Below, piece by piece: positions 47,885 to 56,506 of a DNA stretch of 64,000 nt (its first letter is position 1; each line of letters begins with the position of its first letter). The translations under genes were made by a program, and so were the position numbers. The notes under the pieces were generated by a model. It was not told the DNA's origin, searched no databases, and saw only the letters and a program-made list of their open reading frames with translations. The stretch lies in IMG/VR virus record IMGVR_UViG_3300042939_000736, positions 186,001-250,000 of that record; one strand, given 5' to 3'. Origin of the DNA: a virus.

Positions 47885-49801
47885 ATGAACAAAAGTTATA
47901 GCAAGATTAGGCACATCCAAGAATTAAACCGAAGACTGGATGAAAGTCGTAATGAAAAAAATGAAGAAAAATATTTGTTTGAAAGTTTTGGAACAAAAAA
48001 CGAAAAAAACATATATCTTGATCTAATAGAAAAACAAAGAATTTTGGAAGAAAATTTAAAATTTGGTAATAAAAATTTTTTATTTGAAGCCGAAGAAGAA
48101 ATTGATGTCGAAGATGAAAATTTAGATGACGAGTCTGGTTTGGAAACTGAAGCAGATTATGACGAAATGATTAAATTATATCCTAATGAATTTAAAGAGT
48201 TTTTACAAGATTTTATAAAACAAGTTGAAGCTTCGCCTGAAGCTAATGAACCAGAATCTTTGTCTGAATCATTACTCGATGATAATCAAGCTTTATTAAT
48301 TTTGGAAAGGTGTTGTGCGTTTGGTGATAACTGTTATTTGGCAGACTGTTTCAAAAAAAATACCAAATTCAAAAGATGGATGAGAAGGCAAAAAAGTGAT
48401 CTAAGACAATTTAACACGAGACTCAAAAGAAAATTCAGAGATTGGATGCGTAATATTAAAGACATAGACTTAGATATTGAATTCAAAAAACATAAAAAAA
48501 GAAAGAAAAAGAAATCCCGAATACAAAGTAAGAGACCAAAAAGTTTACAAAAAACATGGGCAAAAAACAAAAGAGGTACCATCAAAATAGGAAGGGCCAG
48601 ATGGTTAACATTTGGTAAAGGAAAAGGTTCTGAATATGAAGAATTTGATTCTGAAGAAAGTCAAGAACCATCAATTCCTGAAGAACAATGGGCAAGCTAT
48701 TTACAAGAAAATGACGGAAAAATGGTAAGTCTTATGACAAAAGTTTCGAAACAAAATTGGAATACATTAAAAACTGATCCTGATGATATTGGATATGCAG
48801 TTGCCGTTTTAGAAAGATTCAATGACACTTATGAAGAAAAGAAATGGAAAAAAGTAGGGGTTGGTTTGGATGTAAATACTTTCAAACAAGAAATTGAACA
48901 GGATCCAATAATAAGTGATATTGAAGGTGAAACACAAGATTATCCTTACCAAACTTTTGACTTTCCATTTGATATGGCTGCAGAACCAAATTTATTTGTT
49001 AATAACCAATGGACAGAACAATATGCCACAGTATTTTCACAACAAGTTGATACATTAGTTAGTCAGGTTAGTGAAGTATTAAAAGGTTTGAACCCACCAG
49101 AAGGTAAACCTAAAGGTTATATTAAGGCATTATATTTAGAGTCTTCAGCGTCAAGATTCAGAAATGGTGGTTTGGCTAGTGATCTTTCTTTTTTAGAGTT
49201 ATCAAATAAAAGATTAGATACCGCAAAACAAATCATTTATAATAAATTGAATGCAGTTGGTGTTGGGTCAGATGCCCAAACATTAGTAAGTTTCAAACCG
49301 GAAGGTGCTAATGGGGATGGTTCATCTGGACCAAATCCACCATTGAAATATGGTTATGTACCTAAAGGAAATGTAAAAATGGAACCTTTTTGTGCTAGTG
49401 GAAAACAAGAATGTACAATAGGTGGAAAGGTTGTTAAAAGAAATGAACTTGGAGAACCACACGCCACCGAAAAAGAGTACGATAAATACAAATATATCAG
49501 AGGTACTATCGTAATAGTCTTTAACGATACGGTTAAAAAAGATCCTGATGTCACGCCACCAAAACAAGATCCGAAGGAATTTGAGCCTGATTTTGAAATA
49601 ATTGAAACAGATACTTATCCAATTTATTTCTACGCACCTGGTAAAAAACCTTTTAGGATACCAATTCCAGGTATCAGAATTAAATGGAAGAAGTTATTTG
49701 AAAAAAGATCATTCGTGAGACGTGGTATACCAACTTACGGACCACCTAATAAAAAACCAGGATCAACGAAATGTGAATTTTTTGGTGAAAACGGAAGATA
49801 A
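47885..49801 (+). CDS. Large virion-type protein, 638 aa, OmpA-like C-terminal part
   Basis: Start at 47885 after the TATTTAT motif; N-terminus MNKSYSKIRHIQELNRRLDE is leader-like, followed by repeated acidic segments with F/L-x-E sites. A very basic middle (FKKHKKRKKKKSRIQSKRPK) may bind DNA. Around residue 425 an OmpA-like signature appears (ALYLESSASRFRNGGLASDL, LSNKRLDTAKQIIYNKL). The C-terminus is Pro-rich and basic. Probably a packaged or structural protein; no firm family. Confidence 0.65.
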   Translation: MNKSYSKIRHIQELNRRLDESRNEKNEEKYLFESFGTKNEKNIYLDLIEKQRILEENLKFGNKNFLFEAEEEIDVEDENLDDESGLETEADYDEMIKLYPNEFKEFLQDFIKQVEASPEANEPESLSESLLDDNQALLILERCCAFGDNCYLADCFKKNTKFKRWMRRQKSDLRQFNTRLKRKFRDWMRNIKDIDLDIEFKKHKKRKKKKSRIQSKRPKSLQKTWAKNKRGTIKIGRARWLTFGKGKGSEYEEFDSEESQEPSIPEEQWASYLQENDGKMVSLMTKVSKQNWNTLKTDPDDIGYAVAVLERFNDTYEEKKWKKVGVGLDVNTFKQEIEQDPIISDIEGETQDYPYQTFDFPFDMAAEPNLFVNNQWTEQYATVFSQQVDTLVSQVSEVLKGLNPPEGKPKGYIKALYLESSASRFRNGGLASDLSFLELSNKRLDTAKQIIYNKLNAVGVGSDAQTLVSFKPEGANGDGSSGPNPPLKYGYVPKGNVKMEPFCASGKQECTIGGKVVKRNELGEPHATEKEYDKYKYIRGTIVIVFNDTVKKDPDVTPPKQDPKEFEPDFEIIETDTYPIYFYAPGKKPFRIPIPGIRIKWKKLFEKRSFVRRGIPTYGPPNKKPGSTKCEFFGENGR

Positions 49802-49805
49802 AAAA

Positions 49806-49831
49806 TAAAAGGGGACTAAGTCCCCTTTTTT
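49806..49831. terminator. Bidirectional intrinsic terminator
   Basis: AAAAGGGGACT / AGTCCCCTTTT near-perfect palindrome between convergent genes. Confidence 0.88.
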
Positions 49832-50381
49832 ATTTAGTAGATCTAATACAGATATTAAATGAAGATTTATTTTGATAAACCCCAAATCCGTAAGTTGTAT
49901 GTTCACTATTTAACAACATATTCATGTGGGAATCAGAACTAATAAAGATATCAAAAATACAATCAGCGATTACTTTGTTTACATCGGTACTATTGTAGTC
50001 AATTTTACTAATTAAAATAAAATTAATAGTTGCAATTACCTCATCTTCGTTTTCTGATAAATTCACATCATGACAAAAACTTTCAGAAAGTTTTTTTGCG
50101 TAAGATTTTGATTGTTTTGTCATTTCTTTATTTTCAGTAACAGATGGCTTACCATAATCAGATCTGAAATTATTAAATGATGTCAAAAGATAACCATTAA
50201 TTTTTAATGTATCAATTTTAGATAACATTTCTGATGATGGGTAAGAAAAATTTCCACCATTTATTGGTGTTATTCTTTTTGTGGTTTTTGAAAAAGACCA
50301 AACATTAGAATACAAATCAAATGTTTGTGAAAAACAGTTAAAGTAAAAAATTAAGGAAAATAAAATAGAAAAAAATTTCAT
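49830..50381 (-). CDS. Secreted CAP/SCP-like protein, 183 aa
   Basis: Signal peptide MKFFSILFSLIFYFNCFSQ. FNNFRSDYGKPSVTENKEMT, then SYAKKLSESFCHD and SSDSHMNMLLNSEHTTYGFG, then VYQNK follow the CAP order (NxxR, H, SxxHxxxLL, GxGxY). Second such protein in 3 kb on the same strand, also with a host-like promoter. Confidence 0.65.
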   Translation of the reverse strand: MKFFSILFSLIFYFNCFSQTFDLYSNVWSFSKTTKRITPINGGNFSYPSSEMLSKIDTLKINGYLLTSFNNFRSDYGKPSVTENKEMTKQSKSYAKKLSESFCHDVNLSENEDEVIATINFILISKIDYNSTDVNKVIADCIFDIFISSDSHMNMLLNSEHTTYGFGVYQNKSSFNICIRSTK

Positions 50382-50404
50382 TTTGTTTTTTTTTGGTTAT
50401 AACA

Positions 50405-50412
50405 CAAATATA
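50405..50412 (-). promoter_or_regulatory. Host-like promoter -7 element TATATTTG (minus)
   Basis: TAnnTTTG match 23 nt upstream of the start at 50381. Confidence 0.5.
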
Positions 50413-50425
50413 CAAGATTTTATGA

Positions 50426-50432
50426 TATTTAT
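50426..50432 (+). promoter_or_regulatory. Candidate late promoter motif TATTTAT
   Basis: 19 nt before the ATG at 50452. Confidence 0.45.
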
Positions 50433-50451
50433 AATAAAAAACAAAAAAATT

Positions 50452-50772
50452 ATGAAAAGAATAGTTAGATTGACAGAATCAGACCTTACAAGAATTGTAA
50501 GAAGAGTGATTTCAGAACAAGAAGAAGCCTTTATCGAACAAATTGATTCGGAATTAGATTCTGTTCCTGAAGAAGGGGAAGATCCTGGTTTATTAGAAAG
50601 AATTATAAATAAAATTCAAGATGCCGGTCACGATGTGGAAATGATTATTAGAAGATTGAAAAGAAACGGTAGAAAATTCAAAAAACACATTTCTAGACAT
50701 TTCCAACAAGAAATGATACAAGGTAAAAAAATGTGGAGAAGAATCAGAAAGAAATTAAATAGAATGTTTTAA
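50452..50772 (+). CDS. Leader-bearing basic protein, 106 aa (MKRIVRLTESDL type)
   Basis: Leader MKRIVRLTESDLTRIVRRVI then S-E at residue 22, shared with 21854. After an acidic stretch the C-terminal half is Arg/Lys-rich (IIRRLKRNGRKFKKHISRHF, MWRRIRKKLNRMF), like DNA-condensing internal proteins. Start fixed by promoter and leader. Confidence 0.7.
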   Translation: MKRIVRLTESDLTRIVRRVISEQEEAFIEQIDSELDSVPEEGEDPGLLERIINKIQDAGHDVEMIIRRLKRNGRKFKKHISRHFQQEMIQGKKMWRRIRKKLNRMF

Positions 50773-50807
50773 GTTCCGAAGTATAATTCCATTATACATC
50801 CACTACT

Positions 50808-50834
50808 AAACCCCAATTTTTTTGGGGTTTTTTT
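50808..50834 (+). terminator. Intrinsic terminator
   Basis: AAACCCCAA / TTGGGGTTT stem and T-run. Confidence 0.85.
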
Positions 50835-50844
50835 GTTTAATTTA

Positions 50845-50851
50845 TATTTAT
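50845..50851 (+). promoter_or_regulatory. Candidate late promoter motif TATTTAT
   Basis: Ends 6 nt before the ATG at 50858. Confidence 0.45.
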
Positions 50852-50857
50852 AAGAAT

Positions 50858-51517
50858 ATGGAAAAAAGAATTTCAGATAAAAAAAGTAGAAACTTTATAT
50901 TCAGAAGATATGGGTACATTAGACCAATAATCGATAGGGAAAAAAAAGACCAAGAACCTTGTTATTATAAAGATAAATATGGTGAGTTTGAAGGGTTCAA
51001 ATACTACATGGAAACCGTTTCCACATCGGTTGTTGAGTTTATAATGTATTCTTTACCTGACTTTCATGATATGGATTCTGATGAAGAAGAAAATATGGTT
51101 GATAGTCTTTTAGGAGCCTTTGACGATATGTTTTTTAATGAAATCGAAGAATATTATTTTAATTTTGATTGTGGTGAATATTTTCAAAACTTGTCCACAA
51201 TATACGAATCGGTTTCACATCAAGTTTTAAGAAGACTTAGAAGGATCCAAGAAGTTAGAGACACAATAGAATTCCAAATGGAAATCCAAGACCCGTGTGA
51301 TTTTGAAGATAGTGAAGAATTTGCCGATTTTTGTATTGGTGAAGGCCTAAGTTTTTTTTATGGTGATGAAAACTATGAAAGAGAAGATGATATATTTGCA
51401 GATGAAAATGATAATGAAGATAGTGGTAGGGAAGAAATAGAACAAATGATGTATGAAGAATATTTTGACAAATTAGTTAAGTTTTGGGATGAAATTGTTA
51501 AATACGGTAACTGTTAA
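50858..51517 (+). CDS. Double LRR/PCDY-module protein, 219 aa
   Basis: Two copies: NFIFRRYGYIRPIIDREKKD with PCYY, and QVLRRLRRIQEVRDTIEFQM with PCDF. Strongly acidic end. No cleavable leader. Followed 2 nt later by another module gene. Confidence 0.6.
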   Translation: MEKRISDKKSRNFIFRRYGYIRPIIDREKKDQEPCYYKDKYGEFEGFKYYMETVSTSVVEFIMYSLPDFHDMDSDEEENMVDSLLGAFDDMFFNEIEEYYFNFDCGEYFQNLSTIYESVSHQVLRRLRRIQEVRDTIEFQMEIQDPCDFEDSEEFADFCIGEGLSFFYGDENYEREDDIFADENDNEDSGREEIEQMMYEEYFDKLVKFWDEIVKYGNC

Positions 51518-51519
51518 TT

Positions 51520-51804
51520 ATGAAAATGGATCCACAACTTTTACGAAGATATGTTTTGATTAAAGAATTAATTGATAATTCATATGATGTCTTAAGATCC
51601 GAAGTTTGTGATTATGCTTTTTCTGATTTTTTAGAAGAAGTTTGTTGGCAAGTTTCAGACCATTTGGATTTAGAAACTGTTGACTCAATTGAAAAAATAC
51701 ATAGATGGGTTAGAAATAATTTTAACGACTACATTAGAGAAAATTTCAATAATTTATTAAATGAAGAAAATTGTGATGATGATTTCTATGATGATGTAGA
51801 TTGA
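51520..51804 (+). CDS. LRR-module protein, 94 aa
   Basis: MKMDPQLLRRYVLIKELIDN then VCDYAFSDFLEEVCWQV; one module and an acidic tail. Met at 51526 is an alternative start. Confidence 0.55.
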   Translation: MKMDPQLLRRYVLIKELIDNSYDVLRSEVCDYAFSDFLEEVCWQVSDHLDLETVDSIEKIHRWVRNNFNDYIRENFNNLLNEENCDDDFYDDVD

Positions 51805-51897
51805 TTATTCATCATTATTTTTTTTTGTATTTAAAAAACAAAAACCAATTATCAACCAACCAACAACTAAAGTAAAAACTAATTTGAATATCATCAT
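51805..51897 (-). CDS. Possible 30-aa membrane peptide
   Basis: Minus frame MMIFKLVFTLVVGWLIIGFC with a polar end. Fills the gap exactly between two + genes; no clear promoter. Confidence 0.3.
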   Translation of the reverse strand: MMIFKLVFTLVVGWLIIGFCFLNTKKNNDE

Positions 51898-51904
51898 CTA
51901 AGTA

Positions 51905-51911
51905 TATTTAT
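51905..51911 (+). promoter_or_regulatory. Candidate late promoter motif TATTTAT
   Basis: Ends 6 nt before the ATG at 51918. Confidence 0.45.
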
Positions 51912-51917
51912 AAGTAT

Positions 51918-52373
51918 ATGTTAACAAAAAAACAAATTCAAGGATTCAAAATTCTCAATAATATTGTATGTACTGAATTTCCATACATAAAAAAAGTTGA
52001 GCCAGTACTTTCAGAAATTGATAGATATCAATTTTCTTTAAATGTTTTAGTGCATGTTGATGTTTTTGAAGTCAAAGATACTTTGAATTTAGAATTTAGA
52101 TCGGACTTATCAGATAAAAAAAAGGAAAATCTTGTAGAATATATTTTAAGTATGAATGATTGGGGATATAATTATTTATTTACTATTTTTGATAAAAAGT
52201 TTGAAGAAAAAACCAATCGAAACTTCAATATCAAAATTGAAACCTTTATGAATAGAGTGTACCATCAATTACCAAAAGATATGGTAGTTTTGGAAGACTA
52301 TGAGTCTCTATTAAAAATTAAAGAACCTAAAGATCTTGAAATTAAAACTCTTATTTTTGTAGTCAAAAAATAA
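51918..52373 (+). CDS. Hypothetical protein, 151 aa
   Basis: MLTKKQIQGFKILNNIV, weakly leader-like, then an alpha/beta body with no recognised motif. Late-type promoter. Confidence 0.55.
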   Translation: MLTKKQIQGFKILNNIVCTEFPYIKKVEPVLSEIDRYQFSLNVLVHVDVFEVKDTLNLEFRSDLSDKKKENLVEYILSMNDWGYNYLFTIFDKKFEEKTNRNFNIKIETFMNRVYHQLPKDMVVLEDYESLLKIKEPKDLEIKTLIFVVKK

Positions 52374-52390
52374 TTTTATTCTTTTTTTGA

Positions 52391-52397
52391 TATTTAT
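52391..52397 (+). promoter_or_regulatory. Candidate late promoter motif TATTTAT
   Basis: 16 nt before the ATG at 52414. Confidence 0.45.
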
Positions 52398-52413
52398 AAA
52401 GAAACATTTTTAT

Positions 52414-53151
52414 ATGAAAAGAATTATTATTTCTGAAGAAGAAAGAAATCATATTTTAAAATCCCATGGTTTGAACGAATCATTGCCAGAACTTGATGTT
52501 TTTCCAATTCAGGGTGGTAAGTATAATATTGGATACGACCCAAAATGGGACGACTTCAACAACCCTATGGGTACCGCAAACAGTGACTACTCAAGACAAG
52601 CAACCCATGCTGGCGCTGGTGGACATTTACATGGTCATATAGGGGTAGATATTTTTGGACCCAAAGGTACACCTATTTTAGCGCCTGTTGATGGTAAAGT
52701 TAAATATGGTGGTAACGGTTTAACTGTGATAATAGAAGATCCCGAAACAGGATATTCACATTGGTTAGGTCACTTGGATACACGTACAGTAAATGAAGGT
52801 GATTTTGTATTTGCAGGTCAACAAGTGGGTACTTTAGGTAATACAGGAAACGCACAGGGAACAGCACCTCACCTACATTACAATATTTACAGTACTAACG
52901 CAGGATTTTATTCAGGCGAAGATCCTTTAAACATATTAAAAGGGGCGATCAATAAGACACCCAAAAAACCACAAGAAGTAGAGTATGAAGATTTAGGTAC
53001 GAAATTTAAAAGCGCCTTCAAAAAAATATTTGGATCCGAAGAAAAAGATGAAAAAGGAAACGTCAAAGCTGAAGATGAACATGATCTTTGGGATAAAATG
53101 AAAATTGCTGGAAGTGTTTTCTTTGATAAAATTAAAAATATCTTTGATTAG
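52414..53151 (+). CDS. Leader-bearing M23 peptidoglycan peptidase
   Basis: Leader MKRIIISEEERNHILKSHG, then L-N-E at residue 22. LytM-type M23 domain: HGHIGVDIFGPKGTPILAPV (zinc ligands His75, Asp79), VKYGGNGLTVII, WLGHLD, and GTAPHLHYNIY (His153, His155). These zinc enzymes cut peptide bonds of the cell wall. The C-terminal 60 residues are charged and helical. No signal peptide; the leader suggests virion carriage. First of a three-gene run ending in an NlpC/P60 enzyme. Confidence 0.88.
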   Translation: MKRIIISEEERNHILKSHGLNESLPELDVFPIQGGKYNIGYDPKWDDFNNPMGTANSDYSRQATHAGAGGHLHGHIGVDIFGPKGTPILAPVDGKVKYGGNGLTVIIEDPETGYSHWLGHLDTRTVNEGDFVFAGQQVGTLGNTGNAQGTAPHLHYNIYSTNAGFYSGEDPLNILKGAINKTPKKPQEVEYEDLGTKFKSAFKKIFGSEEKDEKGNVKAEDEHDLWDKMKIAGSVFFDKIKNIFD

Positions 53152-53152
53152 T

Positions 53153-53440
53153 ATGGGACATATTAGAATTTCTGAAAGAGAACTTATAAATACAATCAAA
53201 AAAATTATAAATGAAAATAGTGATTTTGTTACAGGTATTTCTGCATCAGAAAGAGCTGAATTAGTTGACGATGTTATAAACAGAATAAATGAATTTGGGG
53301 ACGAGTATATTATTGCGTTGAATAAATTGAATTATGAATTTCAACCAAAAAGAATTAAAAGAATGGAAAGACCTAGATCTATGGACGATGTAGAACTACC
53401 TAAAGGAATAAAAATTAGTAAAAGTATTTTTCCACGGTGA
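53153..53440 (+). CDS. Leader-bearing protein, 95 aa
   Basis: MGHIRISERELINTIKKIIN then E at residue 21; start one base after the M23 stop. The rest is a helix and a basic segment (FQPKRIKRMERPRSMDDVEL). Between two cell-wall peptidases; may assist them. Confidence 0.6.
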   Translation: MGHIRISERELINTIKKIINENSDFVTGISASERAELVDDVINRINEFGDEYIIALNKLNYEFQPKRIKRMERPRSMDDVELPKGIKISKSIFPR

Positions 53441-54120
53441 AAAAAGAACAATTCAACATATTAGAAATTGAAAAAAGAAGGATTCTTGAAATGCATAATT
53501 TCAAAGGGAGTTACATTTCTGAAGAAAAAAAACCTACTTTTTTGGTTTTGGAACAAGAAGAAGAAAATCCTGTTACAACTAACACAACAAGTATACCACC
53601 CGAAGTAAATCTCAACTCAAACAATGAAGATTTACCTACTATGGAGCCACTTAAACCTGAAAAAATAGATGTCACTCTACCATCACCGGAAATTGTGGAA
53701 ATTGGTAAACAGTATTTAGGTAAACCATATGTCTATGGTGCCCAAGGACCAAATAAATTTGATTGTAGTGGTTATGTAAGATATTTACTATCCAAAACGG
53801 GTTTATTGACAGATATAAACGACACATCTAAACTTCCTAGAACTGCTTCAGGAATGTATTCATCACCATCATTAACCAAAGTTAGTATGGAGGAAATAAA
53901 ACCCGGTGACTTAGTTTTTTTTAAATCAGGATCAAAAATTAGTCACGTAGGTTTGATTTCCAAAGTCGATCAGGATGAAAAAAATGAAAAAATATTTCAT
54001 ATGTTACACGCGTCTTCATCATCGGGAACCCAAGATACAGAACAAACTCAATATACAAAAAAAGGTGTAAATAAAACCCCATATTGGGCACCAAAGATCG
54101 CCGGTTTCGGAAGAGTTTAA
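53437..54120 (+). CDS. Leader-bearing NlpC/P60 cysteine peptidase
   Basis: GTG start overlapping the upstream stop. Leader part IEKRRILEMHNFKGSYISEE with I-S-E at residue 29, then a Pro/Asn-rich linker. NlpC/P60 domain: GKPYVYGAQGPNKFDCSGYV (Cys110), GDLVFFKSGSKISHVGLI (His170) and HMLHASSSS (His191). Cuts D-glutamyl-type peptide bonds in peptidoglycan. Catalytic triad intact. Confidence 0.87.
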   Translation: MKKEQFNILEIEKRRILEMHNFKGSYISEEKKPTFLVLEQEEENPVTTNTTSIPPEVNLNSNNEDLPTMEPLKPEKIDVTLPSPEIVEIGKQYLGKPYVYGAQGPNKFDCSGYVRYLLSKTGLLTDINDTSKLPRTASGMYSSPSLTKVSMEEIKPGDLVFFKSGSKISHVGLISKVDQDEKNEKIFHMLHASSSSGTQDTEQTQYTKKGVNKTPYWAPKIAGFGRV

Positions 54121-54123
54121 ACT

Positions 54124-54438
54124 ATGAAAAAATTGTTTATAAATAGAATTTTAAAAGAGTATGTAATGACCGAGTCATTAATTTACGATGATAATTCGTT
54201 TATTGATGAAATTGATCAGATAAAAAGACTTTCTGAACAAGATCCTGAATTTGAAAACAAACTTGATAAAATTTGGAACACTTTAGAAATTAAAGTTAAA
54301 AAAAGTGGTGGTGATATGTCAAACATTAAAACAAGCGTGAATACTTTGTTAAAAATGTTCGTTGAAAAACTAAAAGATAAAAGTAAAAATCCAGCTGTTT
54401 GGATAAGGAGATATAATGTTTGTAAATTATGGAAATGA
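54124..54438 (+). CDS. Leader-like small protein, 104 aa
   Basis: MKKLFINRILKEYVMTESLI resembles the MKxIIRxILxEE leader. The body is helical and acidic, then basic (IRRYNVCKLWK). It overlaps the next gene by 10 nt. Confidence 0.55.
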   Translation: MKKLFINRILKEYVMTESLIYDDNSFIDEIDQIKRLSEQDPEFENKLDKIWNTLEIKVKKSGGDMSNIKTSVNTLLKMFVEKLKDKSKNPAVWIRRYNVCKLWK

Positions 54439-54950
54439 CCAAAAATGTAAATGTTGATAATATTTATTCTGACAGTTTGGAAAGAATCAAATTGTTGTAT
54501 TCTGAATTCAAGAACTCTAAGGCAATAGTGTATGAATATTATCGTAGATTACACTTAGACATAACAAATAGTACTTTTGGTAAAGTTAGAAAAGAACTTA
54601 TAGAAATTATAGATAACGCCAAATCAGGAATTGTTGATTTAAAAACTGAAATAGTTAAGTACTTTAAAAAAAATAAAAGTTTAGTAACTAAATATTCTTT
54701 TGAAAGTGCATTTTCATTCGTAAAAAAAATTGATTATATAAAAAACCAAAATGCTAAAACCTTGTTACCATCAATAAACAAGGTTATAGTTAGATTAACT
54801 AATTTAGAATTTGCAGATAAAAACAAATTTAAAAAACTGATAAATAAATTTTATTTTATTTTGAATAACTATATCAAAATATTAGTACCATCAGATAAAA
54901 GTGATTTTTTGATGGGATGGGTACTTGGAAAAGTTAATCCCCAAAATTAA
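54429..54950 (+). CDS. Hypothetical helical protein, 173 aa
   Basis: Lys/Asn-rich all-helical protein. Its last codons lie in the stem of a terminator. Function unknown. Confidence 0.55.
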   Translation: MEMTKNVNVDNIYSDSLERIKLLYSEFKNSKAIVYEYYRRLHLDITNSTFGKVRKELIEIIDNAKSGIVDLKTEIVKYFKKNKSLVTKYSFESAFSFVKKIDYIKNQNAKTLLPSINKVIVRLTNLEFADKNKFKKLINKFYFILNNYIKILVPSDKSDFLMGWVLGKVNPQN

Positions 54951-54966
54951 TTGGGGATTTTTTTAA
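54936..54966. terminator. Intrinsic terminator overlapping stop codon
   Basis: AATCCCCAA / TTGGGGATT stem with T7, between convergent genes. Confidence 0.85.
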
Positions 54967-55388
54967 TTAACTTCCAAAACTTCAAGATCAAAGATTAATT
55001 TTTTACCCGCTAATGGGTGATTACCATCCAATTTAACATTTTCATCACCAACCTCAATAACTCTAAAATTTATTGGACCCATTGGTGTATTTGCTTGTAA
55101 CATGTGACCAACAACAACACCTTCAGGGACTTTGTCTTTAGGAACTTCTTGAATCATATTTTCGTTGTATTGACCATAAGCCATATCGGACTCAATTTCA
55201 ATTGTTTTCTTGTGACCAACTTCCATGTCGATCAAACCGTCTTCGAACCCTTTTATAAGTTGTCCTTGACCTAAAGTGACCGTCAATGGATCTCTTCCTT
55301 CATTTAAAGAAGAATCGAATACGGTACCGTCTTCTAATTTACCCGTGTAGTTTACAGTCACGGTGCTGTTGTTTGTAATTTTTACCAT
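54963..55388 (-). CDS. FKBP-type peptidyl-prolyl isomerase, SlyD-like
   Basis: Folding catalyst. VTVNYTGKLEDGTVFDSSL, PLTVTLGQGQLIKGFEDGLI, VGHKKTIEIESDMAYGQ, then an inserted flap domain (EVPKDKVPEGVVVGHMLQA) and GNHPLAGKKLIFDLEVLEV, the typical SlyD order. At 141 aa it ends without the metal-binding His tail of E. coli SlyD. Codon choice is close to yceI and uvrC, suggesting acquisition from a host. Chaperone help for virion proteins is a possible use. Confidence 0.92.
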   Translation of the reverse strand: MVKITNNSTVTVNYTGKLEDGTVFDSSLNEGRDPLTVTLGQGQLIKGFEDGLIDMEVGHKKTIEIESDMAYGQYNENMIQEVPKDKVPEGVVVGHMLQANTPMGPINFRVIEVGDENVKLDGNHPLAGKKLIFDLEVLEVN

Positions 55389-55433
55389 AATTTTTTTCTT
55401 TTAAAAATAATTAAATGAAATCGAAATGTAAAA

Positions 55434-55604
55434 TCAAAAAAACAGCAACAATATAAAAAACACGATATTTACTAAAATTCTTATTATATATAACCAAAGA
55501 AATAACCCCATAAACTTGAATATGATGTCTTCTTTTTTAAATTTTAATAGGTCAAATAAAAAATTTTTTATTGACGGCCAATATGACTTGATTAAGTTTA
55601 ACAT
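55434..55604 (-). CDS. Small membrane-anchored protein, 56 aa
   Basis: Minus frame MLNLIKSYWPSIKNFLFDLL, a KFKKED linker, and a long C-terminal membrane helix (LWLYIIRILVNIVFFILLLF). Downstream-of-start composition is protein-like and it fills a 266-nt gap. Confidence 0.4.
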   Translation of the reverse strand: MLNLIKSYWPSIKNFLFDLLKFKKEDIIFKFMGLFLWLYIIRILVNIVFFILLLFF

Positions 55605-55640
55605 AACCAAATTATATTATTTTTTTTTTATTAATCAATA

Positions 55641-55647
55641 TATTTAT
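55641..55647 (+). promoter_or_regulatory. Candidate late promoter motif TATTTAT
   Basis: Ends 7 nt before the ATG at 55655. Confidence 0.45.
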
Positions 55648-55654
55648 AAGTAAT

Positions 55655-56290
55655 ATGAAAAAAGTTATCTCAGAAGAATTGAATTATATCAAATATTTGT
55701 TTGATTATAAAAAAGGTGTTGTTATTTCAGAACAATCGGTAGTCACTGATACTACAACTTTAGACCCAAGTAATAAAACTAAATCAACGATAAATCAAAC
55801 AAAATCTGCTAATTTACCTGTGGTTGACGAGCCAGAACCAAGTCCTTCAAAACCAACAATTTCAACAACACAAACAGTTTCAACTACTAATGTTAATACT
55901 GTTGAACTTGAATCACAAAAAAAACAATTAGAAACGCAACTAAGTAGTATCCAATCAAGTTTGGACGTACTTAATAGAAAAAATGAAACTGAAGAAAGAC
56001 AAAGAATAGAATCTTCAATTATTAAAAAAATAGAAGACTTAGACACTTATCTTAGATCAAACTGTGGAAAGAAAATGACAAAACTCTGTAAAGAATACTT
56101 GAAAGAAAAAAATTCATATAACCAACAAATGGCAACCCTTAGAAATCTTACAACAAAAGAAGGTCCAGGTATGGAAAAAAATGAAAAGGATGCCGCGGAC
56201 AAAACACAAAAATGGATTACAGTAGTTAACAATATCATTGGGTTATTTACAAGTGCAATCGCAGCAACAAAATTGACTAAAACACAGTAA
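55655..56290 (+). CDS. Leader-bearing coiled-coil protein, 211 aa
   Basis: Leader MKKVISEELNYIKYLFDYKK, then V-I-S-E-Q at residue 26. A Ser/Thr/Pro linker (EPEPSPSKPTISTTQTVSTT), a coiled coil, a Cys pair (CGKKMTKLC) and a C-terminal hydrophobic helix (ITVVNNIIGLFTSAIAATKL). May span a membrane after ejection. Function unknown. Confidence 0.65.
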   Translation: MKKVISEELNYIKYLFDYKKGVVISEQSVVTDTTTLDPSNKTKSTINQTKSANLPVVDEPEPSPSKPTISTTQTVSTTNVNTVELESQKKQLETQLSSIQSSLDVLNRKNETEERQRIESSIIKKIEDLDTYLRSNCGKKMTKLCKEYLKEKNSYNQQMATLRNLTTKEGPGMEKNEKDAADKTQKWITVVNNIIGLFTSAIAATKLTKTQ

Positions 56291-56293
56291 ATT

Positions 56294-56506
56294 ATGAAAT
56301 TTCTTAAGTTTCTAATAATTGAGCTTATGAATAAGTATGGTTCGTTTATGTGGTTTGGAACTCATTTATCTATGACTCAAACAGATTGGCACTATCTACT
56401 TGAAACTTTTTTATGTCTTTTAGTTAACCTTTTAGTTATTTTTTCCTTATATTTGCAATACAAAGAAAAGGAAGATGAAAAATTACAAAAAACTAATAAT
56501 ACCTAA
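56294..56506 (+). CDS. Membrane protein, 70 aa
   Basis: One strong helix (LLETFLCLLVNLLVIFSLYL) with a charged tail KEKEDEKLQK. It contains the promoter of the next gene and overlaps it by 32 nt. Confidence 0.5.
   Translation: MKFLKFLIIELMNKYGSFMWFGTHLSMTQTDWHYLLETFLCLLVNLLVIFSLYLQYKEKEDEKLQKTNNT
56448..56455 (+). promoter_or_regulatory. Host-like promoter -7 element TATATTTG
   Basis: TAnnTTTG match 19 nt before the ATG at 56475, inside the upstream gene. Confidence 0.45.
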
